From NCBI RefSeq assembly GCF_024166365.1, contig NC_064825.1:103988480-104052479 (forward strand): a DNA stretch of 64,000 nt, read 5' to 3'. This document shows positions 1-10,931 of this stretch, piece by piece. The notes under the pieces were generated by a model. The model worked only from the letters and a program-made list of their open reading frames with translations, had not been told where the DNA came from and ran no database searches. This DNA is from Elephas maximus indicus (taxonomy: Eukaryota > Chordata > Mammalia > Proboscidea > Elephantidae). Each line of letters begins with the position of its first letter. Position 1 is the stretch's first letter. Both the position numbers and the translations under genes were made by a program.

Positions 1-1353
1 AGTGTTTGTAGCAGCACATCCACAGGGAACTGACAGAAATACAAGCTGGATTCAGAAAAGGTATGGAACAAGGGACATCATTCCTGATGCTAGATGGATT
101 TTGACTGAAAGCAGAGAATACTAGAAAGACGTTTACCTGTTTTATTGACTATGCAAAGACATTCGACTGTGTGAATCATAACAGATTATGAATAACATTG
201 CAAAAAATTGGCATTCCAGAACACTTAATTGTGTTCATGAGGAACCTGTACATAGACCACAAAGCAGTTGTTTGAACAGAACAAGGAATGCCATGTGGTT
301 TAAAGTCAGGAAAGGTAAGCATCAGGTTGTATCCTTTCAACGGACTTCTTCAGCCTGTATGCTGAGCAAATATTCCAAGAAGCTGGATTATTTGAAAAAT
401 AATACAACATCAGGATTGGAGGAAGACTCATCAACAACCTGTGATATGCAGATGATACAACCTTGGTTGCTAAAAGTGAAGAGAACTTGAAACACTGATC
501 ATCAAAGACTATAGCCTTCCGTATGGATTGTGCTTCAATATAAAGAAAACAAAAATTCTCACACTGGACCCATAAACATGGGATTCTGTGGCAGTTCAAA
601 TCCATCAACCACTCCTTGGAAACCCTATGGAGCAGTTCTCCTCCTTCCTATAGGTTTGCTCTGAGTCAGAATCAACTCGATGGGAACTGGTTTGATTTGT
701 TTTTTTTTTGGACCAATAAACAACAGCATGATAAATAGGGAAAACATTGATTTGTCAAGAATTTCATTTTACTTGGATCCACAGTTGACGCCCATGGAAG
801 CAACACTCAAGAAATCAAACAATGCATTGCACTGGGCAAATCTGCTGCAAAAGATGTCTTTTAAGTGTTAAGAAGCAAAGGTGTCAGTTTGAGGACTAAG
901 GTGCCCCTGACCTAAGCCATTGTATTTTCAATCGCCTTGTATGCATGGGGTAGCTGGACAATGAATTAAGGAAGACTGAAGAAGAATTGATGCCTTTGAA
1001 TTATGGTTTTGGTGAAGAATAGTGAATATATCATGGGCTGGCAGAAGATTGATCAAATCTGTCTTGGAAGAAGTAGAACAAGAATCGTCCTTAAAAGGGA
1101 GGATGGTGAGACCTTGTCTCAAGTACTTTTGACATGTTATCAGGAGGACCAAGTTCCTGGAGAAGGACAGCATACTTGGTACAGGGTCAGTGAAAAAGAG
1201 GAAGACCCTCAATGAGATAGATTGTCACAGTGGCTGCAACAATGGGCTCAAGCATGACAACTATTGTGAGTAGGGCACAGTATAGGGCTGTGTTTCGACC
1301 TGTTGTATGTAGTGTCTCTATGAGTGGGAACCACCTTGATAGCACCTAACAAC
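1..1353 (+). mobile_element. RTE-clade LINE, 5' cut by window edge
   Basis: Degenerate RTE (BovB-like) non-LTR retrotransposon. The first bases match the reverse-transcriptase region also seen at 9730-10790, including the 'FIDYAKTFD'-type motif A near 140-170. The 3' part ends near 1350 with the family tail (cacctaacaacaac). Frames are broken, so it is inactive. An AfroSINE interrupts it at 579-709. It leads directly into the flank of the plus-strand OR pseudogene, as the RTE at 50868-53770 does, so the two RTEs occupy equivalent sites. Confidence 0.85.
579..709 (+). mobile_element. AfroSINE, 5'-truncated, nested in RTE
   Basis: Contains the SINE body (cactccttggaaaccctatgg) and tail (gagtcagaatcaactcgatgg) followed by a T-rich end. 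It is flanked by near-identical duplications ggacccataaaca and ggaccaataaaca, which lie in the RTE. The corresponding RTE at 53090-53120 has the uninterrupted site. Confidence 0.85.
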
Positions 1354-1463
1354 AACATTGAGTACTTTGTTCCCTTTGCTGATATTCAAGTGGAAATTTG
1401 CAAAGATTACTGTGATTATTTAAATTGTTCATTTTTTTTTTCTGGGTATTCTTGGTTTCATAT

Positions 1464-2655
1464 GAATTTTTTTTTTAAATAATTTTTATTGTGCTTTAAG
1501 TGAAAGTTTACAAATCAAGTCAGTCTGTCACATATAAGCTTATATACACCTTATTACATACTCCCATTTACTCTTCCCCTAATAGGTCAGCCCTCTTCCT
1601 CCTTCCAGTCTCTCCTTTTGTGACCGTTTTGCCAGTTTCTAACCCTCTCTATCCTTCCATCTCCCCTCCAGACAGGAGATGCCAACACAGTCTCAAGTGT
1701 CCACCTGATACAAGTAGCTCACTCTTCATCAGCATCTCTCTCCAACCCATTGTCCAGTCCCTTCCATGTCTGATGAGTTGTCTTCGGGAATGGTTCCTGT
1801 CCTGGGCCAACAGAAGGTTTGGGGACCATGACCGCCGGGATTCTTCTAGTCTCAGTCAGACCATTAAGTCTGGTCTTTTTATGAGAATTTGGGGTCCGCA
1901 TCCCACTAATCTCCTGCTCCCTCAGGGGTTCTCTGTTGTGCTCCCTGTCAGGGCAGTCTTGGGTTGTGGCCGGGCATCATCTAGTTCTTCTGGTCTCAGG
2001 ATGATGTAAGTCTCTAGTTCATGTGGCCCTTTCTGTCTCTTGGGCTCATAGTTATCGTGTGACCTTGGTGTTCTTCATTCTCCTTTGCTCCAGGTGGGTT
2101 GAGACCAATTGATGCATCTAAGATGGCCGCTTGTTAGCATTTAAGACCCCAGACGCCACACTTCAAAGTGTGATGCAGAATGTTTTCATAATAGACTTTA
2201 TTTTGCCAATTGACTTAGAAGTCCCCTTAAGCCATAGTCCCCAAACCCCCACCCTTGCTCTGCTGACCTTTGAAGCATTCAACTTATCCCAGAAACTTCT
2301 GTGCTTTTGGTCCAGTCCAGTTGAGCTGACTTTCCCTGTATTGAGTATTGTCCTTCCCTTCACTTAAAGTAGTTCTTATCTACTAAATAATCAGTAAATA
2401 ACCCTCTCCCACCGTCCCTCCCTGCCGCCTCTTGTAACCACAAAAGAATGTGTTCTTCTCAGTTTATACTATTTCTCAAGATCTTATAATAGTGGTCTTA
2501 TACAATATTCGTCCTTTTGCATCTGACTAATTTCACTCAGCATAATGCCTTCCAGGTTCCTCCGTGTTACGAAATGTTTCACAGATTCGTCACTGTTCTT
2601 TATCAATGCGTAGTATTCCATTGTGTGAATATACCATAATTTATTTAACCATTCA
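1464..2655 (-). mobile_element. L1 3' end, 5'-truncated (L1-C)
   Basis: Minus-strand L1 made almost wholly of the long afrotherian-type 3' UTR. The poly-A tail appears as the T run at 1468-1476. It matches the 3' part of the L1 at 34176-41992 closely. Flanking repeats around ttcatatga (about 1458 and 2652) look like a target-site duplication. The equivalent position near 53865 in the duplicated RTE-pseudogene junction lacks it, so it is a later insertion. Confidence 0.85.
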
Positions 2656-2822
2656 TATGATTTTTTTAATGTCAGGATAATAAAAGACTAAGAGGCCAAC
2701 TAGGAGGAGTTTTGAGGTACCTGTTCCTAGACAGTCCAGGTAAGAGAAGGAGTCAACTGAAAGAATGACAGAGTAGTACTCTGAAAAGACAGAGTTTTGG
2801 ATTGTTTGATTCCTCTCTGGTT

Positions 2823-2842
2823 CTCTTTTTCTTTTCTTTCAG
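2823..2842 (+). other. Candidate 3' splice acceptor upstream of OR pseudogene
   Basis: A pyrimidine-rich run ending ttctttcag lies about 45 bases before the ATG at 2887. This is the usual place for the acceptor of the single coding exon of an OR gene. The related pseudogene at 54121 has the same arrangement ending near 54077. Function is inferred from position only. Confidence 0.4.
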
Positions 2843-2886
2843 GTAAAAAATTCTTTTCTGGAGTTTTTGTTACCCATGAAACATAG

Positions 2887-3742
2887 ATGGAGAATAACAG
2901 GAATGTGACTGAATTCATTTTCATAGGTCTTACACAGAACCCAAAGATGCAGAAAGGAGTGTTTGTGGTATTTTTCTTCTGTACATGGTAACACTGTCAG
3001 GGAATCTACTTACTGTTGTTACTATTACTACCAGCTAGTCTACTTACTGTTGTTACTATTACTACCAGCCAGTTCCCCCATGTACTTTTTCTTGACCCAA
3101 CTTTCTTTGATAGACACAATTTATTCTTCTTCTTCAGCTCCTCAGCTGATTATGGACTCCCTTCATGAGAAGAAAATGATTTCCTTTAGTGGGTGTACAG
3201 CCCAAGTCTATGTAGAACACATTTTTGGTGCTACTGAGATCATCCCGTTGATGGTGATGGCCTATGACCGCTATGTGGCCATCTGTAAACCCCTGAACTC
3301 CACGACCATCATGAGTCACAGGCTGTGCATTCTCCTGGTGGGAGTGGCCTGGACTAGAGAATATCTCTATGCAACCATTCAGATCCTCTTCACAGTCTGG
3401 CTTCTCTTCTGTGACCCCAACGTCATAGACCACTTCATGTGTGACTTGTACCCTTTGTTGAAACTTGTCTGCATGGACACTCGTACCCTTGGTCTCTTTG
3501 TTGCTGCCAACAGTGGATTCATACGCTTGTGAAACTTTCTCCACTTGATGGTATCCTATGTGGTCATTCTGCACTCGTTAAGGGCCCATTGCTTGGAGGG
3601 GAGGTGCAAAGTCCTCTCTACCTGTGTCTCTCACATCACAGTGGTCATCTAATTCTTTGTACCCTGCATATTTATGTATCTGCATCGAATGACCACTTTG
3701 ACTATAGAAAACTGTTGCTGTCTTTCATGTTTAACATAGGTG
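2887..3742 (+). pseudogene. Olfactory receptor pseudogene, family 4 (OR4C12-like)
   Basis: Remnant of a seven-transmembrane odorant receptor. It starts MENNRNVTEF, then shifts frame in TM1, where a 34-base tandem duplication (copies near 3005 and 3039) also disturbs the frame. From about 3080 it reads well: [51 protein letters not shown] stop follows 'GFIRL' near 3530 and another lies in TM6. The C-terminal TM7 (PMLNPLIY) is absent, because the sequence changes near 3742 to a minus-strand RTE fragment. By recalled sequence it resembles human OR4C12 more than the alpha or beta genes here. Its closest relative in the window is 54121-54832. Confidence 0.9.
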
Positions 3743-3744
3743 AC

Positions 3745-3836
3745 GTCTCCAAAGTACGTAAGATGAAGTCTTGCCATCCTCACTTCTGTGCAGCATTCTG
3801 GCTGTACTTCTTGCAAGAGAAATTTGTTTCCTGTCA
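3745..3836 (-). mobile_element. Short RTE fragment at OR pseudogene end
   Basis: Reverse-strand match to the RTE segment just before the 3' end (compare plus strand 11935-12020 and minus strand 15520-15590). Recognisable words are aaagtacgtaagatg and cattctggctgtacttctt. It directly follows the broken OR, replacing its TM7 end. Confidence 0.65.
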
Positions 3837-3850
3837 TCACCCTTTATGGC

Positions 3851-4058
3851 ATCCTCCCTGGTGCAAAGAGTTAAAGTGCTCAGCTGCTAACTGAAAGGTT
3901 GGGGGTTTGAGTCCACTCTGAGTCAACTCAGACAAAAGGCCTGGCAATCTACTTCTGAAAAACTAGTCATTGAAAATTCTATGAAACACAATTCTACTCA
4001 CACGGGGTTGTCAGGGGTTAGTATCAACTTTTCGGCAACTGGTTTGGTTTGGTTTTAA
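3851..4058 (+). mobile_element. AfroSINE (old, diverged)
   Basis: tRNA-related head (ctccctggtgcaaagagtta, with a B-box-like gggtttgagtcc) and a diverged body and tail ending ggtttggtttggtttt. Confidence 0.75.
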
Positions 4059-4084
4059 GCTACTATAATATTGTTGAGAGATTA

Positions 4085-4235
4085 AGATCTCTGTCTCTGA
4101 ATATGGCTGAACCTGAATTTGAATCTTATTTCCCATGTTTACCAGTGAACTTGAGTAAATGACAAAACATTTATAAACCTCAGAAGCCTGTCTTTAGAGT
4201 AAGAATACTGATAATACATAACTAAGAGTGTTGTT
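4085..4235 (+). mobile_element. MIR-like SINE remnant
   Basis: Weak similarity to the MIR core: 'cctgaatttgaatctta', a gap, then 'aacctcagaagcctg' and an A-rich 'aatactgataatac' segment. Old and diverged. Confidence 0.45.
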
Positions 4236-4763
4236 GTTAAAGTAGTTTGTAAAATTTTTAGTCCAGCTTCTGTACACAGTACACACATTAGCATATTTAT
4301 AATGTTAACGTCAACCCTTTCCTAACTGTTCATAAAAAGAGTTTTCTGTGACTTCTTTTTGTTTTCTGTATCTATTAGGTTTGAAATATATGTTGTCCTT
4401 TAAGTCGAATGGTTTAAATTTTCAGCCAGTAATGCAAAAAGACATTTCCTTTTGTTTTCCCTAATGGTCCCTGTTTCACACTCCAAGGGATCCTAGTGTT
4501 CAGGAATCTGAAACTTATCTCCATGTTTGTCCTGTCTTTTACATGATTTTATAAATTCTGACCATAACCCTTTGCAGCCCTCATCCTTCAAGAGTGTAAC
4601 CTGTTGCTGTTGAGTATATTCAAGAGTGTAACTTCCTTTACTTCACAACAAATTTGTCCATTGTTTGCCAAATGATCCACAGTTTACCATGTTGCAACTT
4701 TTCCACCTCTTACATTAAGGAAAAAAAAAATCTAGAAATTAATATGAAAAGCAAATTCTTTTT
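4236..4763. other. Unassigned intergenic stretch
   Basis: AT-rich sequence with no convincing ORF or repeat family that I recognise, and no match to the duplicated units. Confidence 0.5.
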
Positions 4764-5173
4764 TCAAGGAACTTTTTATTGCGCATCAGGTGAAAGTTTA
4801 CAGAGCAAATTAGTTTCCCGTTCAATAATTTGTACATAAAGTGCCCCATGACATTGGTTTCATTCCCAATGTGTCAGCACTCTCCCTATTTCCTACCTAG
4901 TTTCCCCGTTTCCTTTTGTCCTGATTTTCTACCCTTTCCTGCCTTCTCATCTTTGCTTTTGGGTAAATATTGCCCTTTTGATCGCATGTAATTAATTGTT
5001 TTAAGGAGCATGTTTTTCTTGGGTGTTATTGTTTATCTTATGGGCCTGTCTATGGTTTTTCTGAAAGGCGGTTTCCAGGAATGGCTTTAGTTCGGGGTTA
5101 GAAGGGTGACTTAGGGCCATAGTCTTCAGGGTTCTTCTAGTCTCTGTCAGATCAGTAAGTCTGGTCTTTTTTA
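4764..5173 (-). mobile_element. L1 3' UTR fragment, older subfamily
   Basis: Begins tttttattgcgcatcaggtgaaagtttac, which is the 3' end of the L1 at 20028 in a diverged form. It runs through the 'gattcttctagtctctgtcagatcagtaagtctggtc'-type segment shared with L1-A, then stops. 5'-truncated copy on the minus strand. Confidence 0.7.
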
Positions 5174-5489
5174 GTGAATTTAATTTCTTGTTCTACAATT
5201 GAAAAGCAATTTCTAAACTATCAGGATATATATTTAAAATGGTCTCCGAGAACCAATAAATTTGTGAGATCATCAGAAAATATTTCTTGTTTTATCCCCA
5301 AACTTCTATGTCTAGAAATAACTGAACATTCACAGGGCCCTCAGACAAAATGCATTTTGTCTTCCTTCACTTTATCATATAGGCTAGTAATAACTAGATG
5401 TAACTGATACCCTGAATTCTACACCCATTCATTTCTGCTGTTGGGTGATAAAAGTATAATTGAGCCAGTCTCCTAATCACCTAAGAAAT
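5174..5489. other. Unassigned intergenic stretch
   Basis: No gene or known repeat seen. Not matched elsewhere in the window. Confidence 0.4.
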
Positions 5490-5829
5490 ATGAAGCCCTG
5501 GTGAGGTTCACTAAAAAATAGCCTATCTCTTTGTCAGCTTGCTACAATTATGTCAAGGAACTTTCTAGAAAAACAAACTAGTCCATTTGAAAAGTATCTT
5601 TATTTTAGTACAGTTAAAAATATCAAATAGCATGTAGTTATAAATTACCAACTAGTCACTAGCTGGGTCTTTGCAGACTCACCCATTTCAAAACTGAACT
5701 GTCTGTGAAAGCAAGTTCACCTTCAAATTGGCTCAAAAAAGACCAGAGAATTTTTAGAGGAAAATTCCAAAGAAAAGAAAGAAACGTAAGACACCGAGCT
5801 TGTTGTCTGTTTGTATTAAGCAGAAGTAG

Positions 5830-6062
5830 AATGCGACTTATGAAGTGTGAAGGCTTTGGGTCACACAGGTTTACATTTGAATTCTGATTCAGTCAAATTT
5901 TAGCTAATTGATCTTGAGCAATATAGTTAACCTTTCTGACCCTCAGTTTTGTAGTTTACAAAATGAGAATTACAATAGTATCAAATTTATAGGACTATTG
6001 TGAGAATTAAATGTCAGAAGGAATATGAAACACTTTACAAATAGTAAACACTCCATAAATTA
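5830..6062 (+). mobile_element. MIR SINE
   Basis: Typical MIR order: 'ttgagcaatatagttaacctt', 'ctgaccctcagttttg', 'aaaatgagaattacaatagta', 'gaattaaatg', then 'agtaaacactccataaat'. The same element is at 33555-33788, so it predates the duplication. Confidence 0.8.
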
Positions 6063-6331
6063 AAGAAATGATAATTCTTTATATTACATTGTTTCATTGA
6101 TGCTCACACTCTCTTATTGGTAGAGGCACCATTATCTTCAAATGATGAAATATTTTTGACAGAAGAATGTTCCACAATTTGAAACTCTAAGCACTGTGCC
6201 TACTATGCCTAATGGAAAAGTCAGCCCTGCCCACAACATGTGTGCTCCGAAAGCAAACTGAATCAGACAAGAGAAGTTACTGTTTCAAGTTTAATCAAGA
6301 ATTATTTATCTAAATACTTCAATCACCAGAT

Positions 6332-7294
6332 TTACTTATCACCAGTTTTCATTATTTGATCCCAGAGCTTCTTCATGACATTTTTCACTTCTGCATTTCT
6401 CAGGGTGTAGATTAAAGGGTTCAACATAGGAGTTACTAGTGTGAAAAGTACAGTCACAGCTTTGTCATCAGGGAAGGAGGTCATGGGTCTTAGGTACAGG
6501 AAAGAACAAGGTACAAAGAATAAGATGACAACAGTGACATGAGAGGCGCATGTAGAGAGGGCTTTGCGGCGCCCTTCAGAGCTGTAAGATCTCAGGGAGT
6601 GCAGGATGATGACGTAGGAAGTGACCAGCATAGAAAAACTGAGCAAACATAGTGATCCACTATTGGCAGTAATCAAGGGCCCCAAAGTGTGATTGTCTGT
6701 GCAGGCCAGCTCCAGGAGAGGTATTAAATCACACATAAAGTGATCAATGACATTGGGGCCACAAAACGGTAACTGGACCACGAACAAAAGCTGGATTTCT
6801 CCGTGAATAAACCCCAAAATCCCAGCCATCCCCACCAGGAAACTACATAGAGGTCTGCTCATGATGGTTGCATAATGTAAGGGCTTGCAGATGGCCACAT
6901 AGCGGTCATAGGCCATTGCAATTAACAAAATGATCTCAGCTCCAGCAAATAAATGTTCAAAGAAGAGCTGAGTCATGCAGCCATTGAAGGATATGGTGTT
7001 TTTCTCAGAGATTAAGTCAAAAATCATTTTGGGAGCTATGGAGGAAGAGTAGAAAGCATCTATAATGGACAAACAGGACAGAAAAAAGTACATGGGAGAG
7101 CCCAGGGCTGGGCTGATGAAGATAGTGACCGAGATGAGCAGATTACCTGCCAATGTCATCAAGTAGGTGATTAAAAACACAGGGAATAAGCGTTTCTGCA
7201 GTTGTGGATTCTGAGTCAGGCCCAGCAAGATGAATTCAGTTACATTGTTCTTTCTTTTTACCAGTGCATCCTGGGTTGAGGGAATGTGTCCCAT
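6332..7294 (-). CDS. Olfactory receptor, family 4 (OR4C-like), OR-alpha1
   Basis: Intact 320-residue class A GPCR predicted to bind odorants and signal through Golf in olfactory cilia. Features seen: N-glycosylation site NVT at 17-19, TM1 GN at 50-51, TM2 SPMYFFL at 66-72, conserved Cys106, [10 protein letters not shown] at 127-136, SY at 226-227, KALSTCASH at 244-252 and [12 protein letters not shown] at 289-300. It is slightly longer than the usual 305-315 residues because 14 residues precede the normal family start; no Met lies at the usual place, so the start at 7294 is required. On the minus strand a splice-acceptor-like ttttcag abuts this ATG. The duplicate at 44654 has about 91% identical protein, counted by eye. 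The ICL2-TM4 segment '[10 protein letters not shown]' replaces the more usual GFLHATIQ. Family is confident; subfamily 4C is inferred from recalled human sequences. Confidence 0.93.
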   Translation of the reverse strand: MGHIPSTQDALVKRKNNVTEFILLGLTQNPQLQKRLFPVFLITYLMTLAGNLLISVTIFISPALGSPMYFFLSCLSIIDAFYSSSIAPKMIFDLISEKNTISFNGCMTQLFFEHLFAGAEIILLIAMAYDRYVAICKPLHYATIMSRPLCSFLVGMAGILGFIHGEIQLLFVVQLPFCGPNVIDHFMCDLIPLLELACTDNHTLGPLITANSGSLCLLSFSMLVTSYVIILHSLRSYSSEGRRKALSTCASHVTVVILFFVPCSFLYLRPMTSFPDDKAVTVLFTLVTPMLNPLIYTLRNAEVKNVMKKLWDQIMKTGDK

Positions 7295-7308
7295 CTGAAA
7301 AGATCACA
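7295..7308 (-). other. Candidate 3' splice acceptor abutting OR-alpha1 ATG
   Basis: The minus strand reads gatcttttcag directly before ATG. OR transcripts usually have non-coding 5' exons spliced just upstream of the coding exon. The same sequence precedes OR-alpha2. Not verified by transcripts. Confidence 0.45.
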
Positions 7309-7315
7309 GCATTTC

Positions 7316-7356
7316 TGAGTGGAATTGACCTGACAACACTTAACAACAACAACATA
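7316..7356 (+). mobile_element. Very short RTE/AfroSINE 3' tail
   Basis: The sequence ggaattgacctgacaacact followed by taacaacaacaaca matches only the last 40 or so bases of the RTE family. In unit 2 the same place (45640-45750) holds about 110 bases of unrelated sequence instead, so the insertion came with a small deletion or a replacement. Confidence 0.65.
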
Positions 7357-7594
7357 AAGAAGAACAGAAGGAGGTTAAATTTCTCCTAATATATATTCAT
7401 CAAATAACAATACCTTACAAATATCTCAATAAAAGCAACATCCTATTATGAATGATGATTTGTGTTTGGCTTCCATACTTACTCTGTCTCTAAAAGCCTC
7501 GTAGGTTGTAGGGTTTGCTTTATTTCGCTTTTGGTGAAAAATTTAATCAATAGGAATTATTTTGGACATTGTACTTGCCTCTTTTCGTGAATCC

Positions 7595-9055
7595 CTCAAT
7601 AGTCAGTCAGTTTCTTGTACTGTGGGGACTTGAGTGTTGCGGTGATGATGCCACTGGTATTCAAATACCAGCTGGGTCACTCATGGTGGACAGGTTTCAA
7701 CTAAGCTTCCATACTAAGACAGACTAGGAAAAAGGACCTGGCAGATTACATCTGAAAAAATCATGCAGTGAAAACCTTATGAATAGCAGGGGAACATTGT
7801 CTGATATTATGCTGAAAGACGAGCCCTCAAGTTGGAAGGCACTCAGAAGACAACTGGGGAAGAGCTGCCTCCTTGAAGTAAAAAAGTAAAGTTGACCTTA
7901 ATGACAGGGATAGAGTCAAGCTTTTGGGACTTTCATCTGCTGTTGTAGCATGACTCAAAATGAGAAGAATCAGCTGCAAACATACATTTAATACTCGGAA
8001 CATGGAATGTACAAAGTATGAATCTAGGAAAACTGAAAATCATCAACAATGAAAATGAATGCATAAATGTCAATATCCTAGGCATTAGTGAGCTGAAACG
8101 GACTGGTACTGGAAGTTTTGAATCAGACAATCATATAGTCTGTTATGCTGGGAATGACAAATTGAAGAAGAATGGTGTGGCATTCATCGTCAAAAAGAAC
8201 ATTTCAAACTCTATCTTTAAGTACAATGTTGTCACTGATAGAATAATATCATATGCCTACAAGGAAGACCAGATCATTAGAGTAATCAAATTTACCCACT
8301 AACCACTAAAGCCAAAGAAGAAAAAACAGAAGATTTTTACCAACATCAGCAGTCTAAAATTAATCAAACATGCAATCAAGATGCATTGATACTTACTGGT
8401 GATTGACCAGACGAATTGTGGAATGGCATCAAGGACATCACACCTGAAGAAAGCAAGAGATAATTAAAAAGACAAGAAAGAAAGAAAAGACCAAAGTGGA
8501 TGTCAGAACAGACTCTGAAATCTGCTCTTGCACGTACAGTAGCTAAAGTGAAAGGAAGAAATGATGAAGTCAAAGAGTTAACAGAAGATTTCAAAGGGTG
8601 GCTTGAGAAAACAAAGTAAAATATTATAATGAAATGTGCAAAGACCTGGAGATAGAAAGCCAAAAGGGGGGAAAATGTTCAGTCTTTCTCAAGCTGAAAG
8701 ACCTGAAGAAAAAAATTGAAGCTTCGAGTTGCAATACTGAAGGGTTTTGCAGGGAAAATATTAAACAAAGCAGGAAGCATCCAAAGAAGATGGAAGGAAT
8801 ACCCAGAGTCACTGTACCAAAAAGAATTGGTTGACATTCAAACATTTCAGGAGGTAGCATGATTACGAACCAATGGAACTAAAGAAAGCAGTCCAAGCTG
8901 TGCTGAAAGCACTGGCAAGAAACAAAACTCTAGAAACTGACAGAATGCTGACTGAGATATATCAACAAATGATACAGCACTGGAAGTGCTCAGTCATCTA
9001 TGCCAAGAAATTTGGAAGAGAGCTACCTGACCAACCAACTGAAAGAATTCCATAG
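7595..9055 (+). mobile_element. Outer RTE LINE, 5' part
   Basis: The 5' UTR starts near 7600-7640 (it matches the reverse complement of 18300-18640). The endonuclease start lies near 7990-8300 (nmNLGKLKIINNE..., ILGISELKRTGTGSF). Part of the endonuclease is missing after about 8300, followed by linker and early RT-domain sequence to 9054. It stops inside the RT region at 'gaaagaattccatag', and its continuation resumes at 10932. The equivalent site in unit 2 (45966) is empty, so the insertion is younger than the duplication. Confidence 0.8.
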
Positions 9056-10931
9056 TTGTACCTGAAACTTGCTCTTGAGCATCGAGCAGCTAAAGCAAAA
9101 GGAAGAATAGATGAAGTAAAAGAACTGAACAGAAGATTTCAAAGGGCCTGTCGAGAAGACAAAGTAAAGTATTATAATGACAAGTGCAAAGAGCTGGAAA
9201 TGGAAAACCAAAAGGGAAGAACACGCTCGGAGTTTCTCAAGCTGAAAGAACTGAAGAAAAAATTCAAGACTTGAGTTGCAATAGTGAAGGATTTCATGGG
9301 GAAAATATTAAATGATGCAGGAAGCATCAAAAGAAGATGGAAGGAATACACAGAGTCATTATACCAAAAAGAATTAGTTGATGTTCAACCATTTCAAGAG
9401 GTGGCATATGATCAGGAACTGATGGTACTGAAGGAAGAAGTCCAAGCTGCTCTGAAGGCATTGGCGAAAAACGAGGCCATTGATGGAATATCAGTTGAGA
9501 TGTTTCAACAAACAGATGCAGTGCTGGAGGTGCTCACTCGTCTATGCCAAGAAATACGGAAGACAGCTTCCTGGCCAGCTGACTGGAAGAGATCCATATT
9601 TATGCCTATTCCCAAGAAAGGTGATCAAACCGAATGTGGAAATTATAGAACAATATCATTTATATCACACGCAAGCAAAATTTTGTTGAAGATCATTCAA
9701 AAATGGCTGCAGCAGTATATCGACAGGGAACTGCCAGAAATTCAGGCTGGTTTCAGAAGAGGATGTGGAACCAGGGATATCATTGCTGGTGTCAGATGGA
9801 TCCTGGCTGGAAGGAGAGAACACCAGAAGGATGTTTACCTGTGTTTTATTGACTGTGCAAAGGCATTTGACTGTATGAATCATAACAAACTATGGATAAC
9901 ACTGCAAAGAATGGGAATTCCAGAACACTTAATTGTGCTCATGAGAAACCGTTACATAGATCAAGAGGCAGTTGTTTGGACAGAACAAGGGGATACTGAT
10001 TGGTTTAGAGTCAGGAAAGGTGTGCGTCAGGGTTGTATTCTTTCACCATACCTATTTAATCTGTATGCTGAGCAAATAATCTGAGAAGCCAGACTATATG
10101 AAGAAGAATGGGGCAACAGGATTGGAGGAAGACTCATTAACAACCTGCATTATGCAGATGACACAACCTTGCTTGCTGAAAGTGAAGAGGACTTGAAACA
10201 CTAATGAGGATCAAAGACCACAGCCTTCAGTATGGATTGCACCTCCACATAAAGAAAACAAAAATCCTCACAACTGGACCAATGAGCAACATCATGATAA
10301 ACAGAGAAAAGATTGAAGTTGTCAAGGATTTCATTTTACTTGGATCCACAATCAACAGCCATGGAAGCAGCAGTCAAGAAATCAAAAGACGCATTGCACT
10401 GGGTAAATCTGCTGCAAAGGACCTCTCCAAAGTGTTGAAGAGCAAAGATATTACCCTGAAGACTAAGGTGTGCCTGACCCAAGCCATGGTATTTTCAATC
10501 ACATATGCATGCGAAAGCTGGACAATGAATAAGGAAGACCGAAGAAGAGTTGACACCTTTGAATTGTGGTGTTGGCGAAGAATATTGAATATACCGTGGA
10601 CTGCCAAAAGAACGAAGAAATCCGTCTTGGAAGAAGTGTGGCCAGAATGCTCCTTAGAGGCAAGGATGGCGAGGCTACATCTTCCACACTTTGGACATGT
10701 TGTCAGGAGGGATCAGTCCCTGGAGAAGGACATCATACTTGGCAGAGTACAGGGTCAGCGGAAAAGAGGAAGACCCTCAAGGAGATAGATTGACACAGTG
10801 GCTGCAACAATGAGCTCAAGCATAACAATGATTGTAAGGATGGCACAGGACTGGGCAGTGTTTCGTTCTGTTGTGCATAGGGTTGCTATGAGTCGGAACC
10901 GACTCGACGCCACCTAACAACAACAACAACA
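9056..10931 (+). mobile_element. Inner RTE LINE nested in the outer copy
   Basis: 5'-truncated RTE that begins in the linker before RT (9056 repeats sequence already present at 8510) and runs to a complete 3' end with the tail gagtcggaaccgactcgacg and (aac)n at 10880-10931. Removing it joins 'agaattccata' at 9054 to 'cctattacaaagaaaggtg' at 10932, which are neighbours in the RTE consensus (see 9590-9625). It is better preserved than the outer copy, as expected for a younger insert. Confidence 0.85.
9284..10788 (+). pseudogene. RTE reverse transcriptase ORF, broken
   Basis: Reading frame of the inner RTE. 9284-10084 encodes the RT fingers and palm with motif A FIDCAKAFD, motif B-like GVRQGCILSPYLFNLYAEQ, and a stop near 10082. 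Motif C (YADD, coded near 10153-10164) follows. After another break near 10202, 10204-10788 encodes the thumb and C-terminal part (IKKTKILTTG, ACESWTMNKEDRRRVDTFE, HFGHVVRRD). Two main breaks make it non-functional, and the EN domain is absent. A working copy would encode the enzyme for target-primed reverse transcription. Confidence 0.85.

Noticed and set aside
1500-2009. 169-residue plus-strand ORF, with a related 129-residue ORF at 34333-34722
   Set aside because: Both lie antisense to the L1 3' UTR and match because the repeats match. No known domain, and the flanking L1 copies break it, so it is not a gene.
3134-3574. 146-residue minus-strand ORF
   Set aside because: Shadow of the OR pseudogene on the opposite strand.
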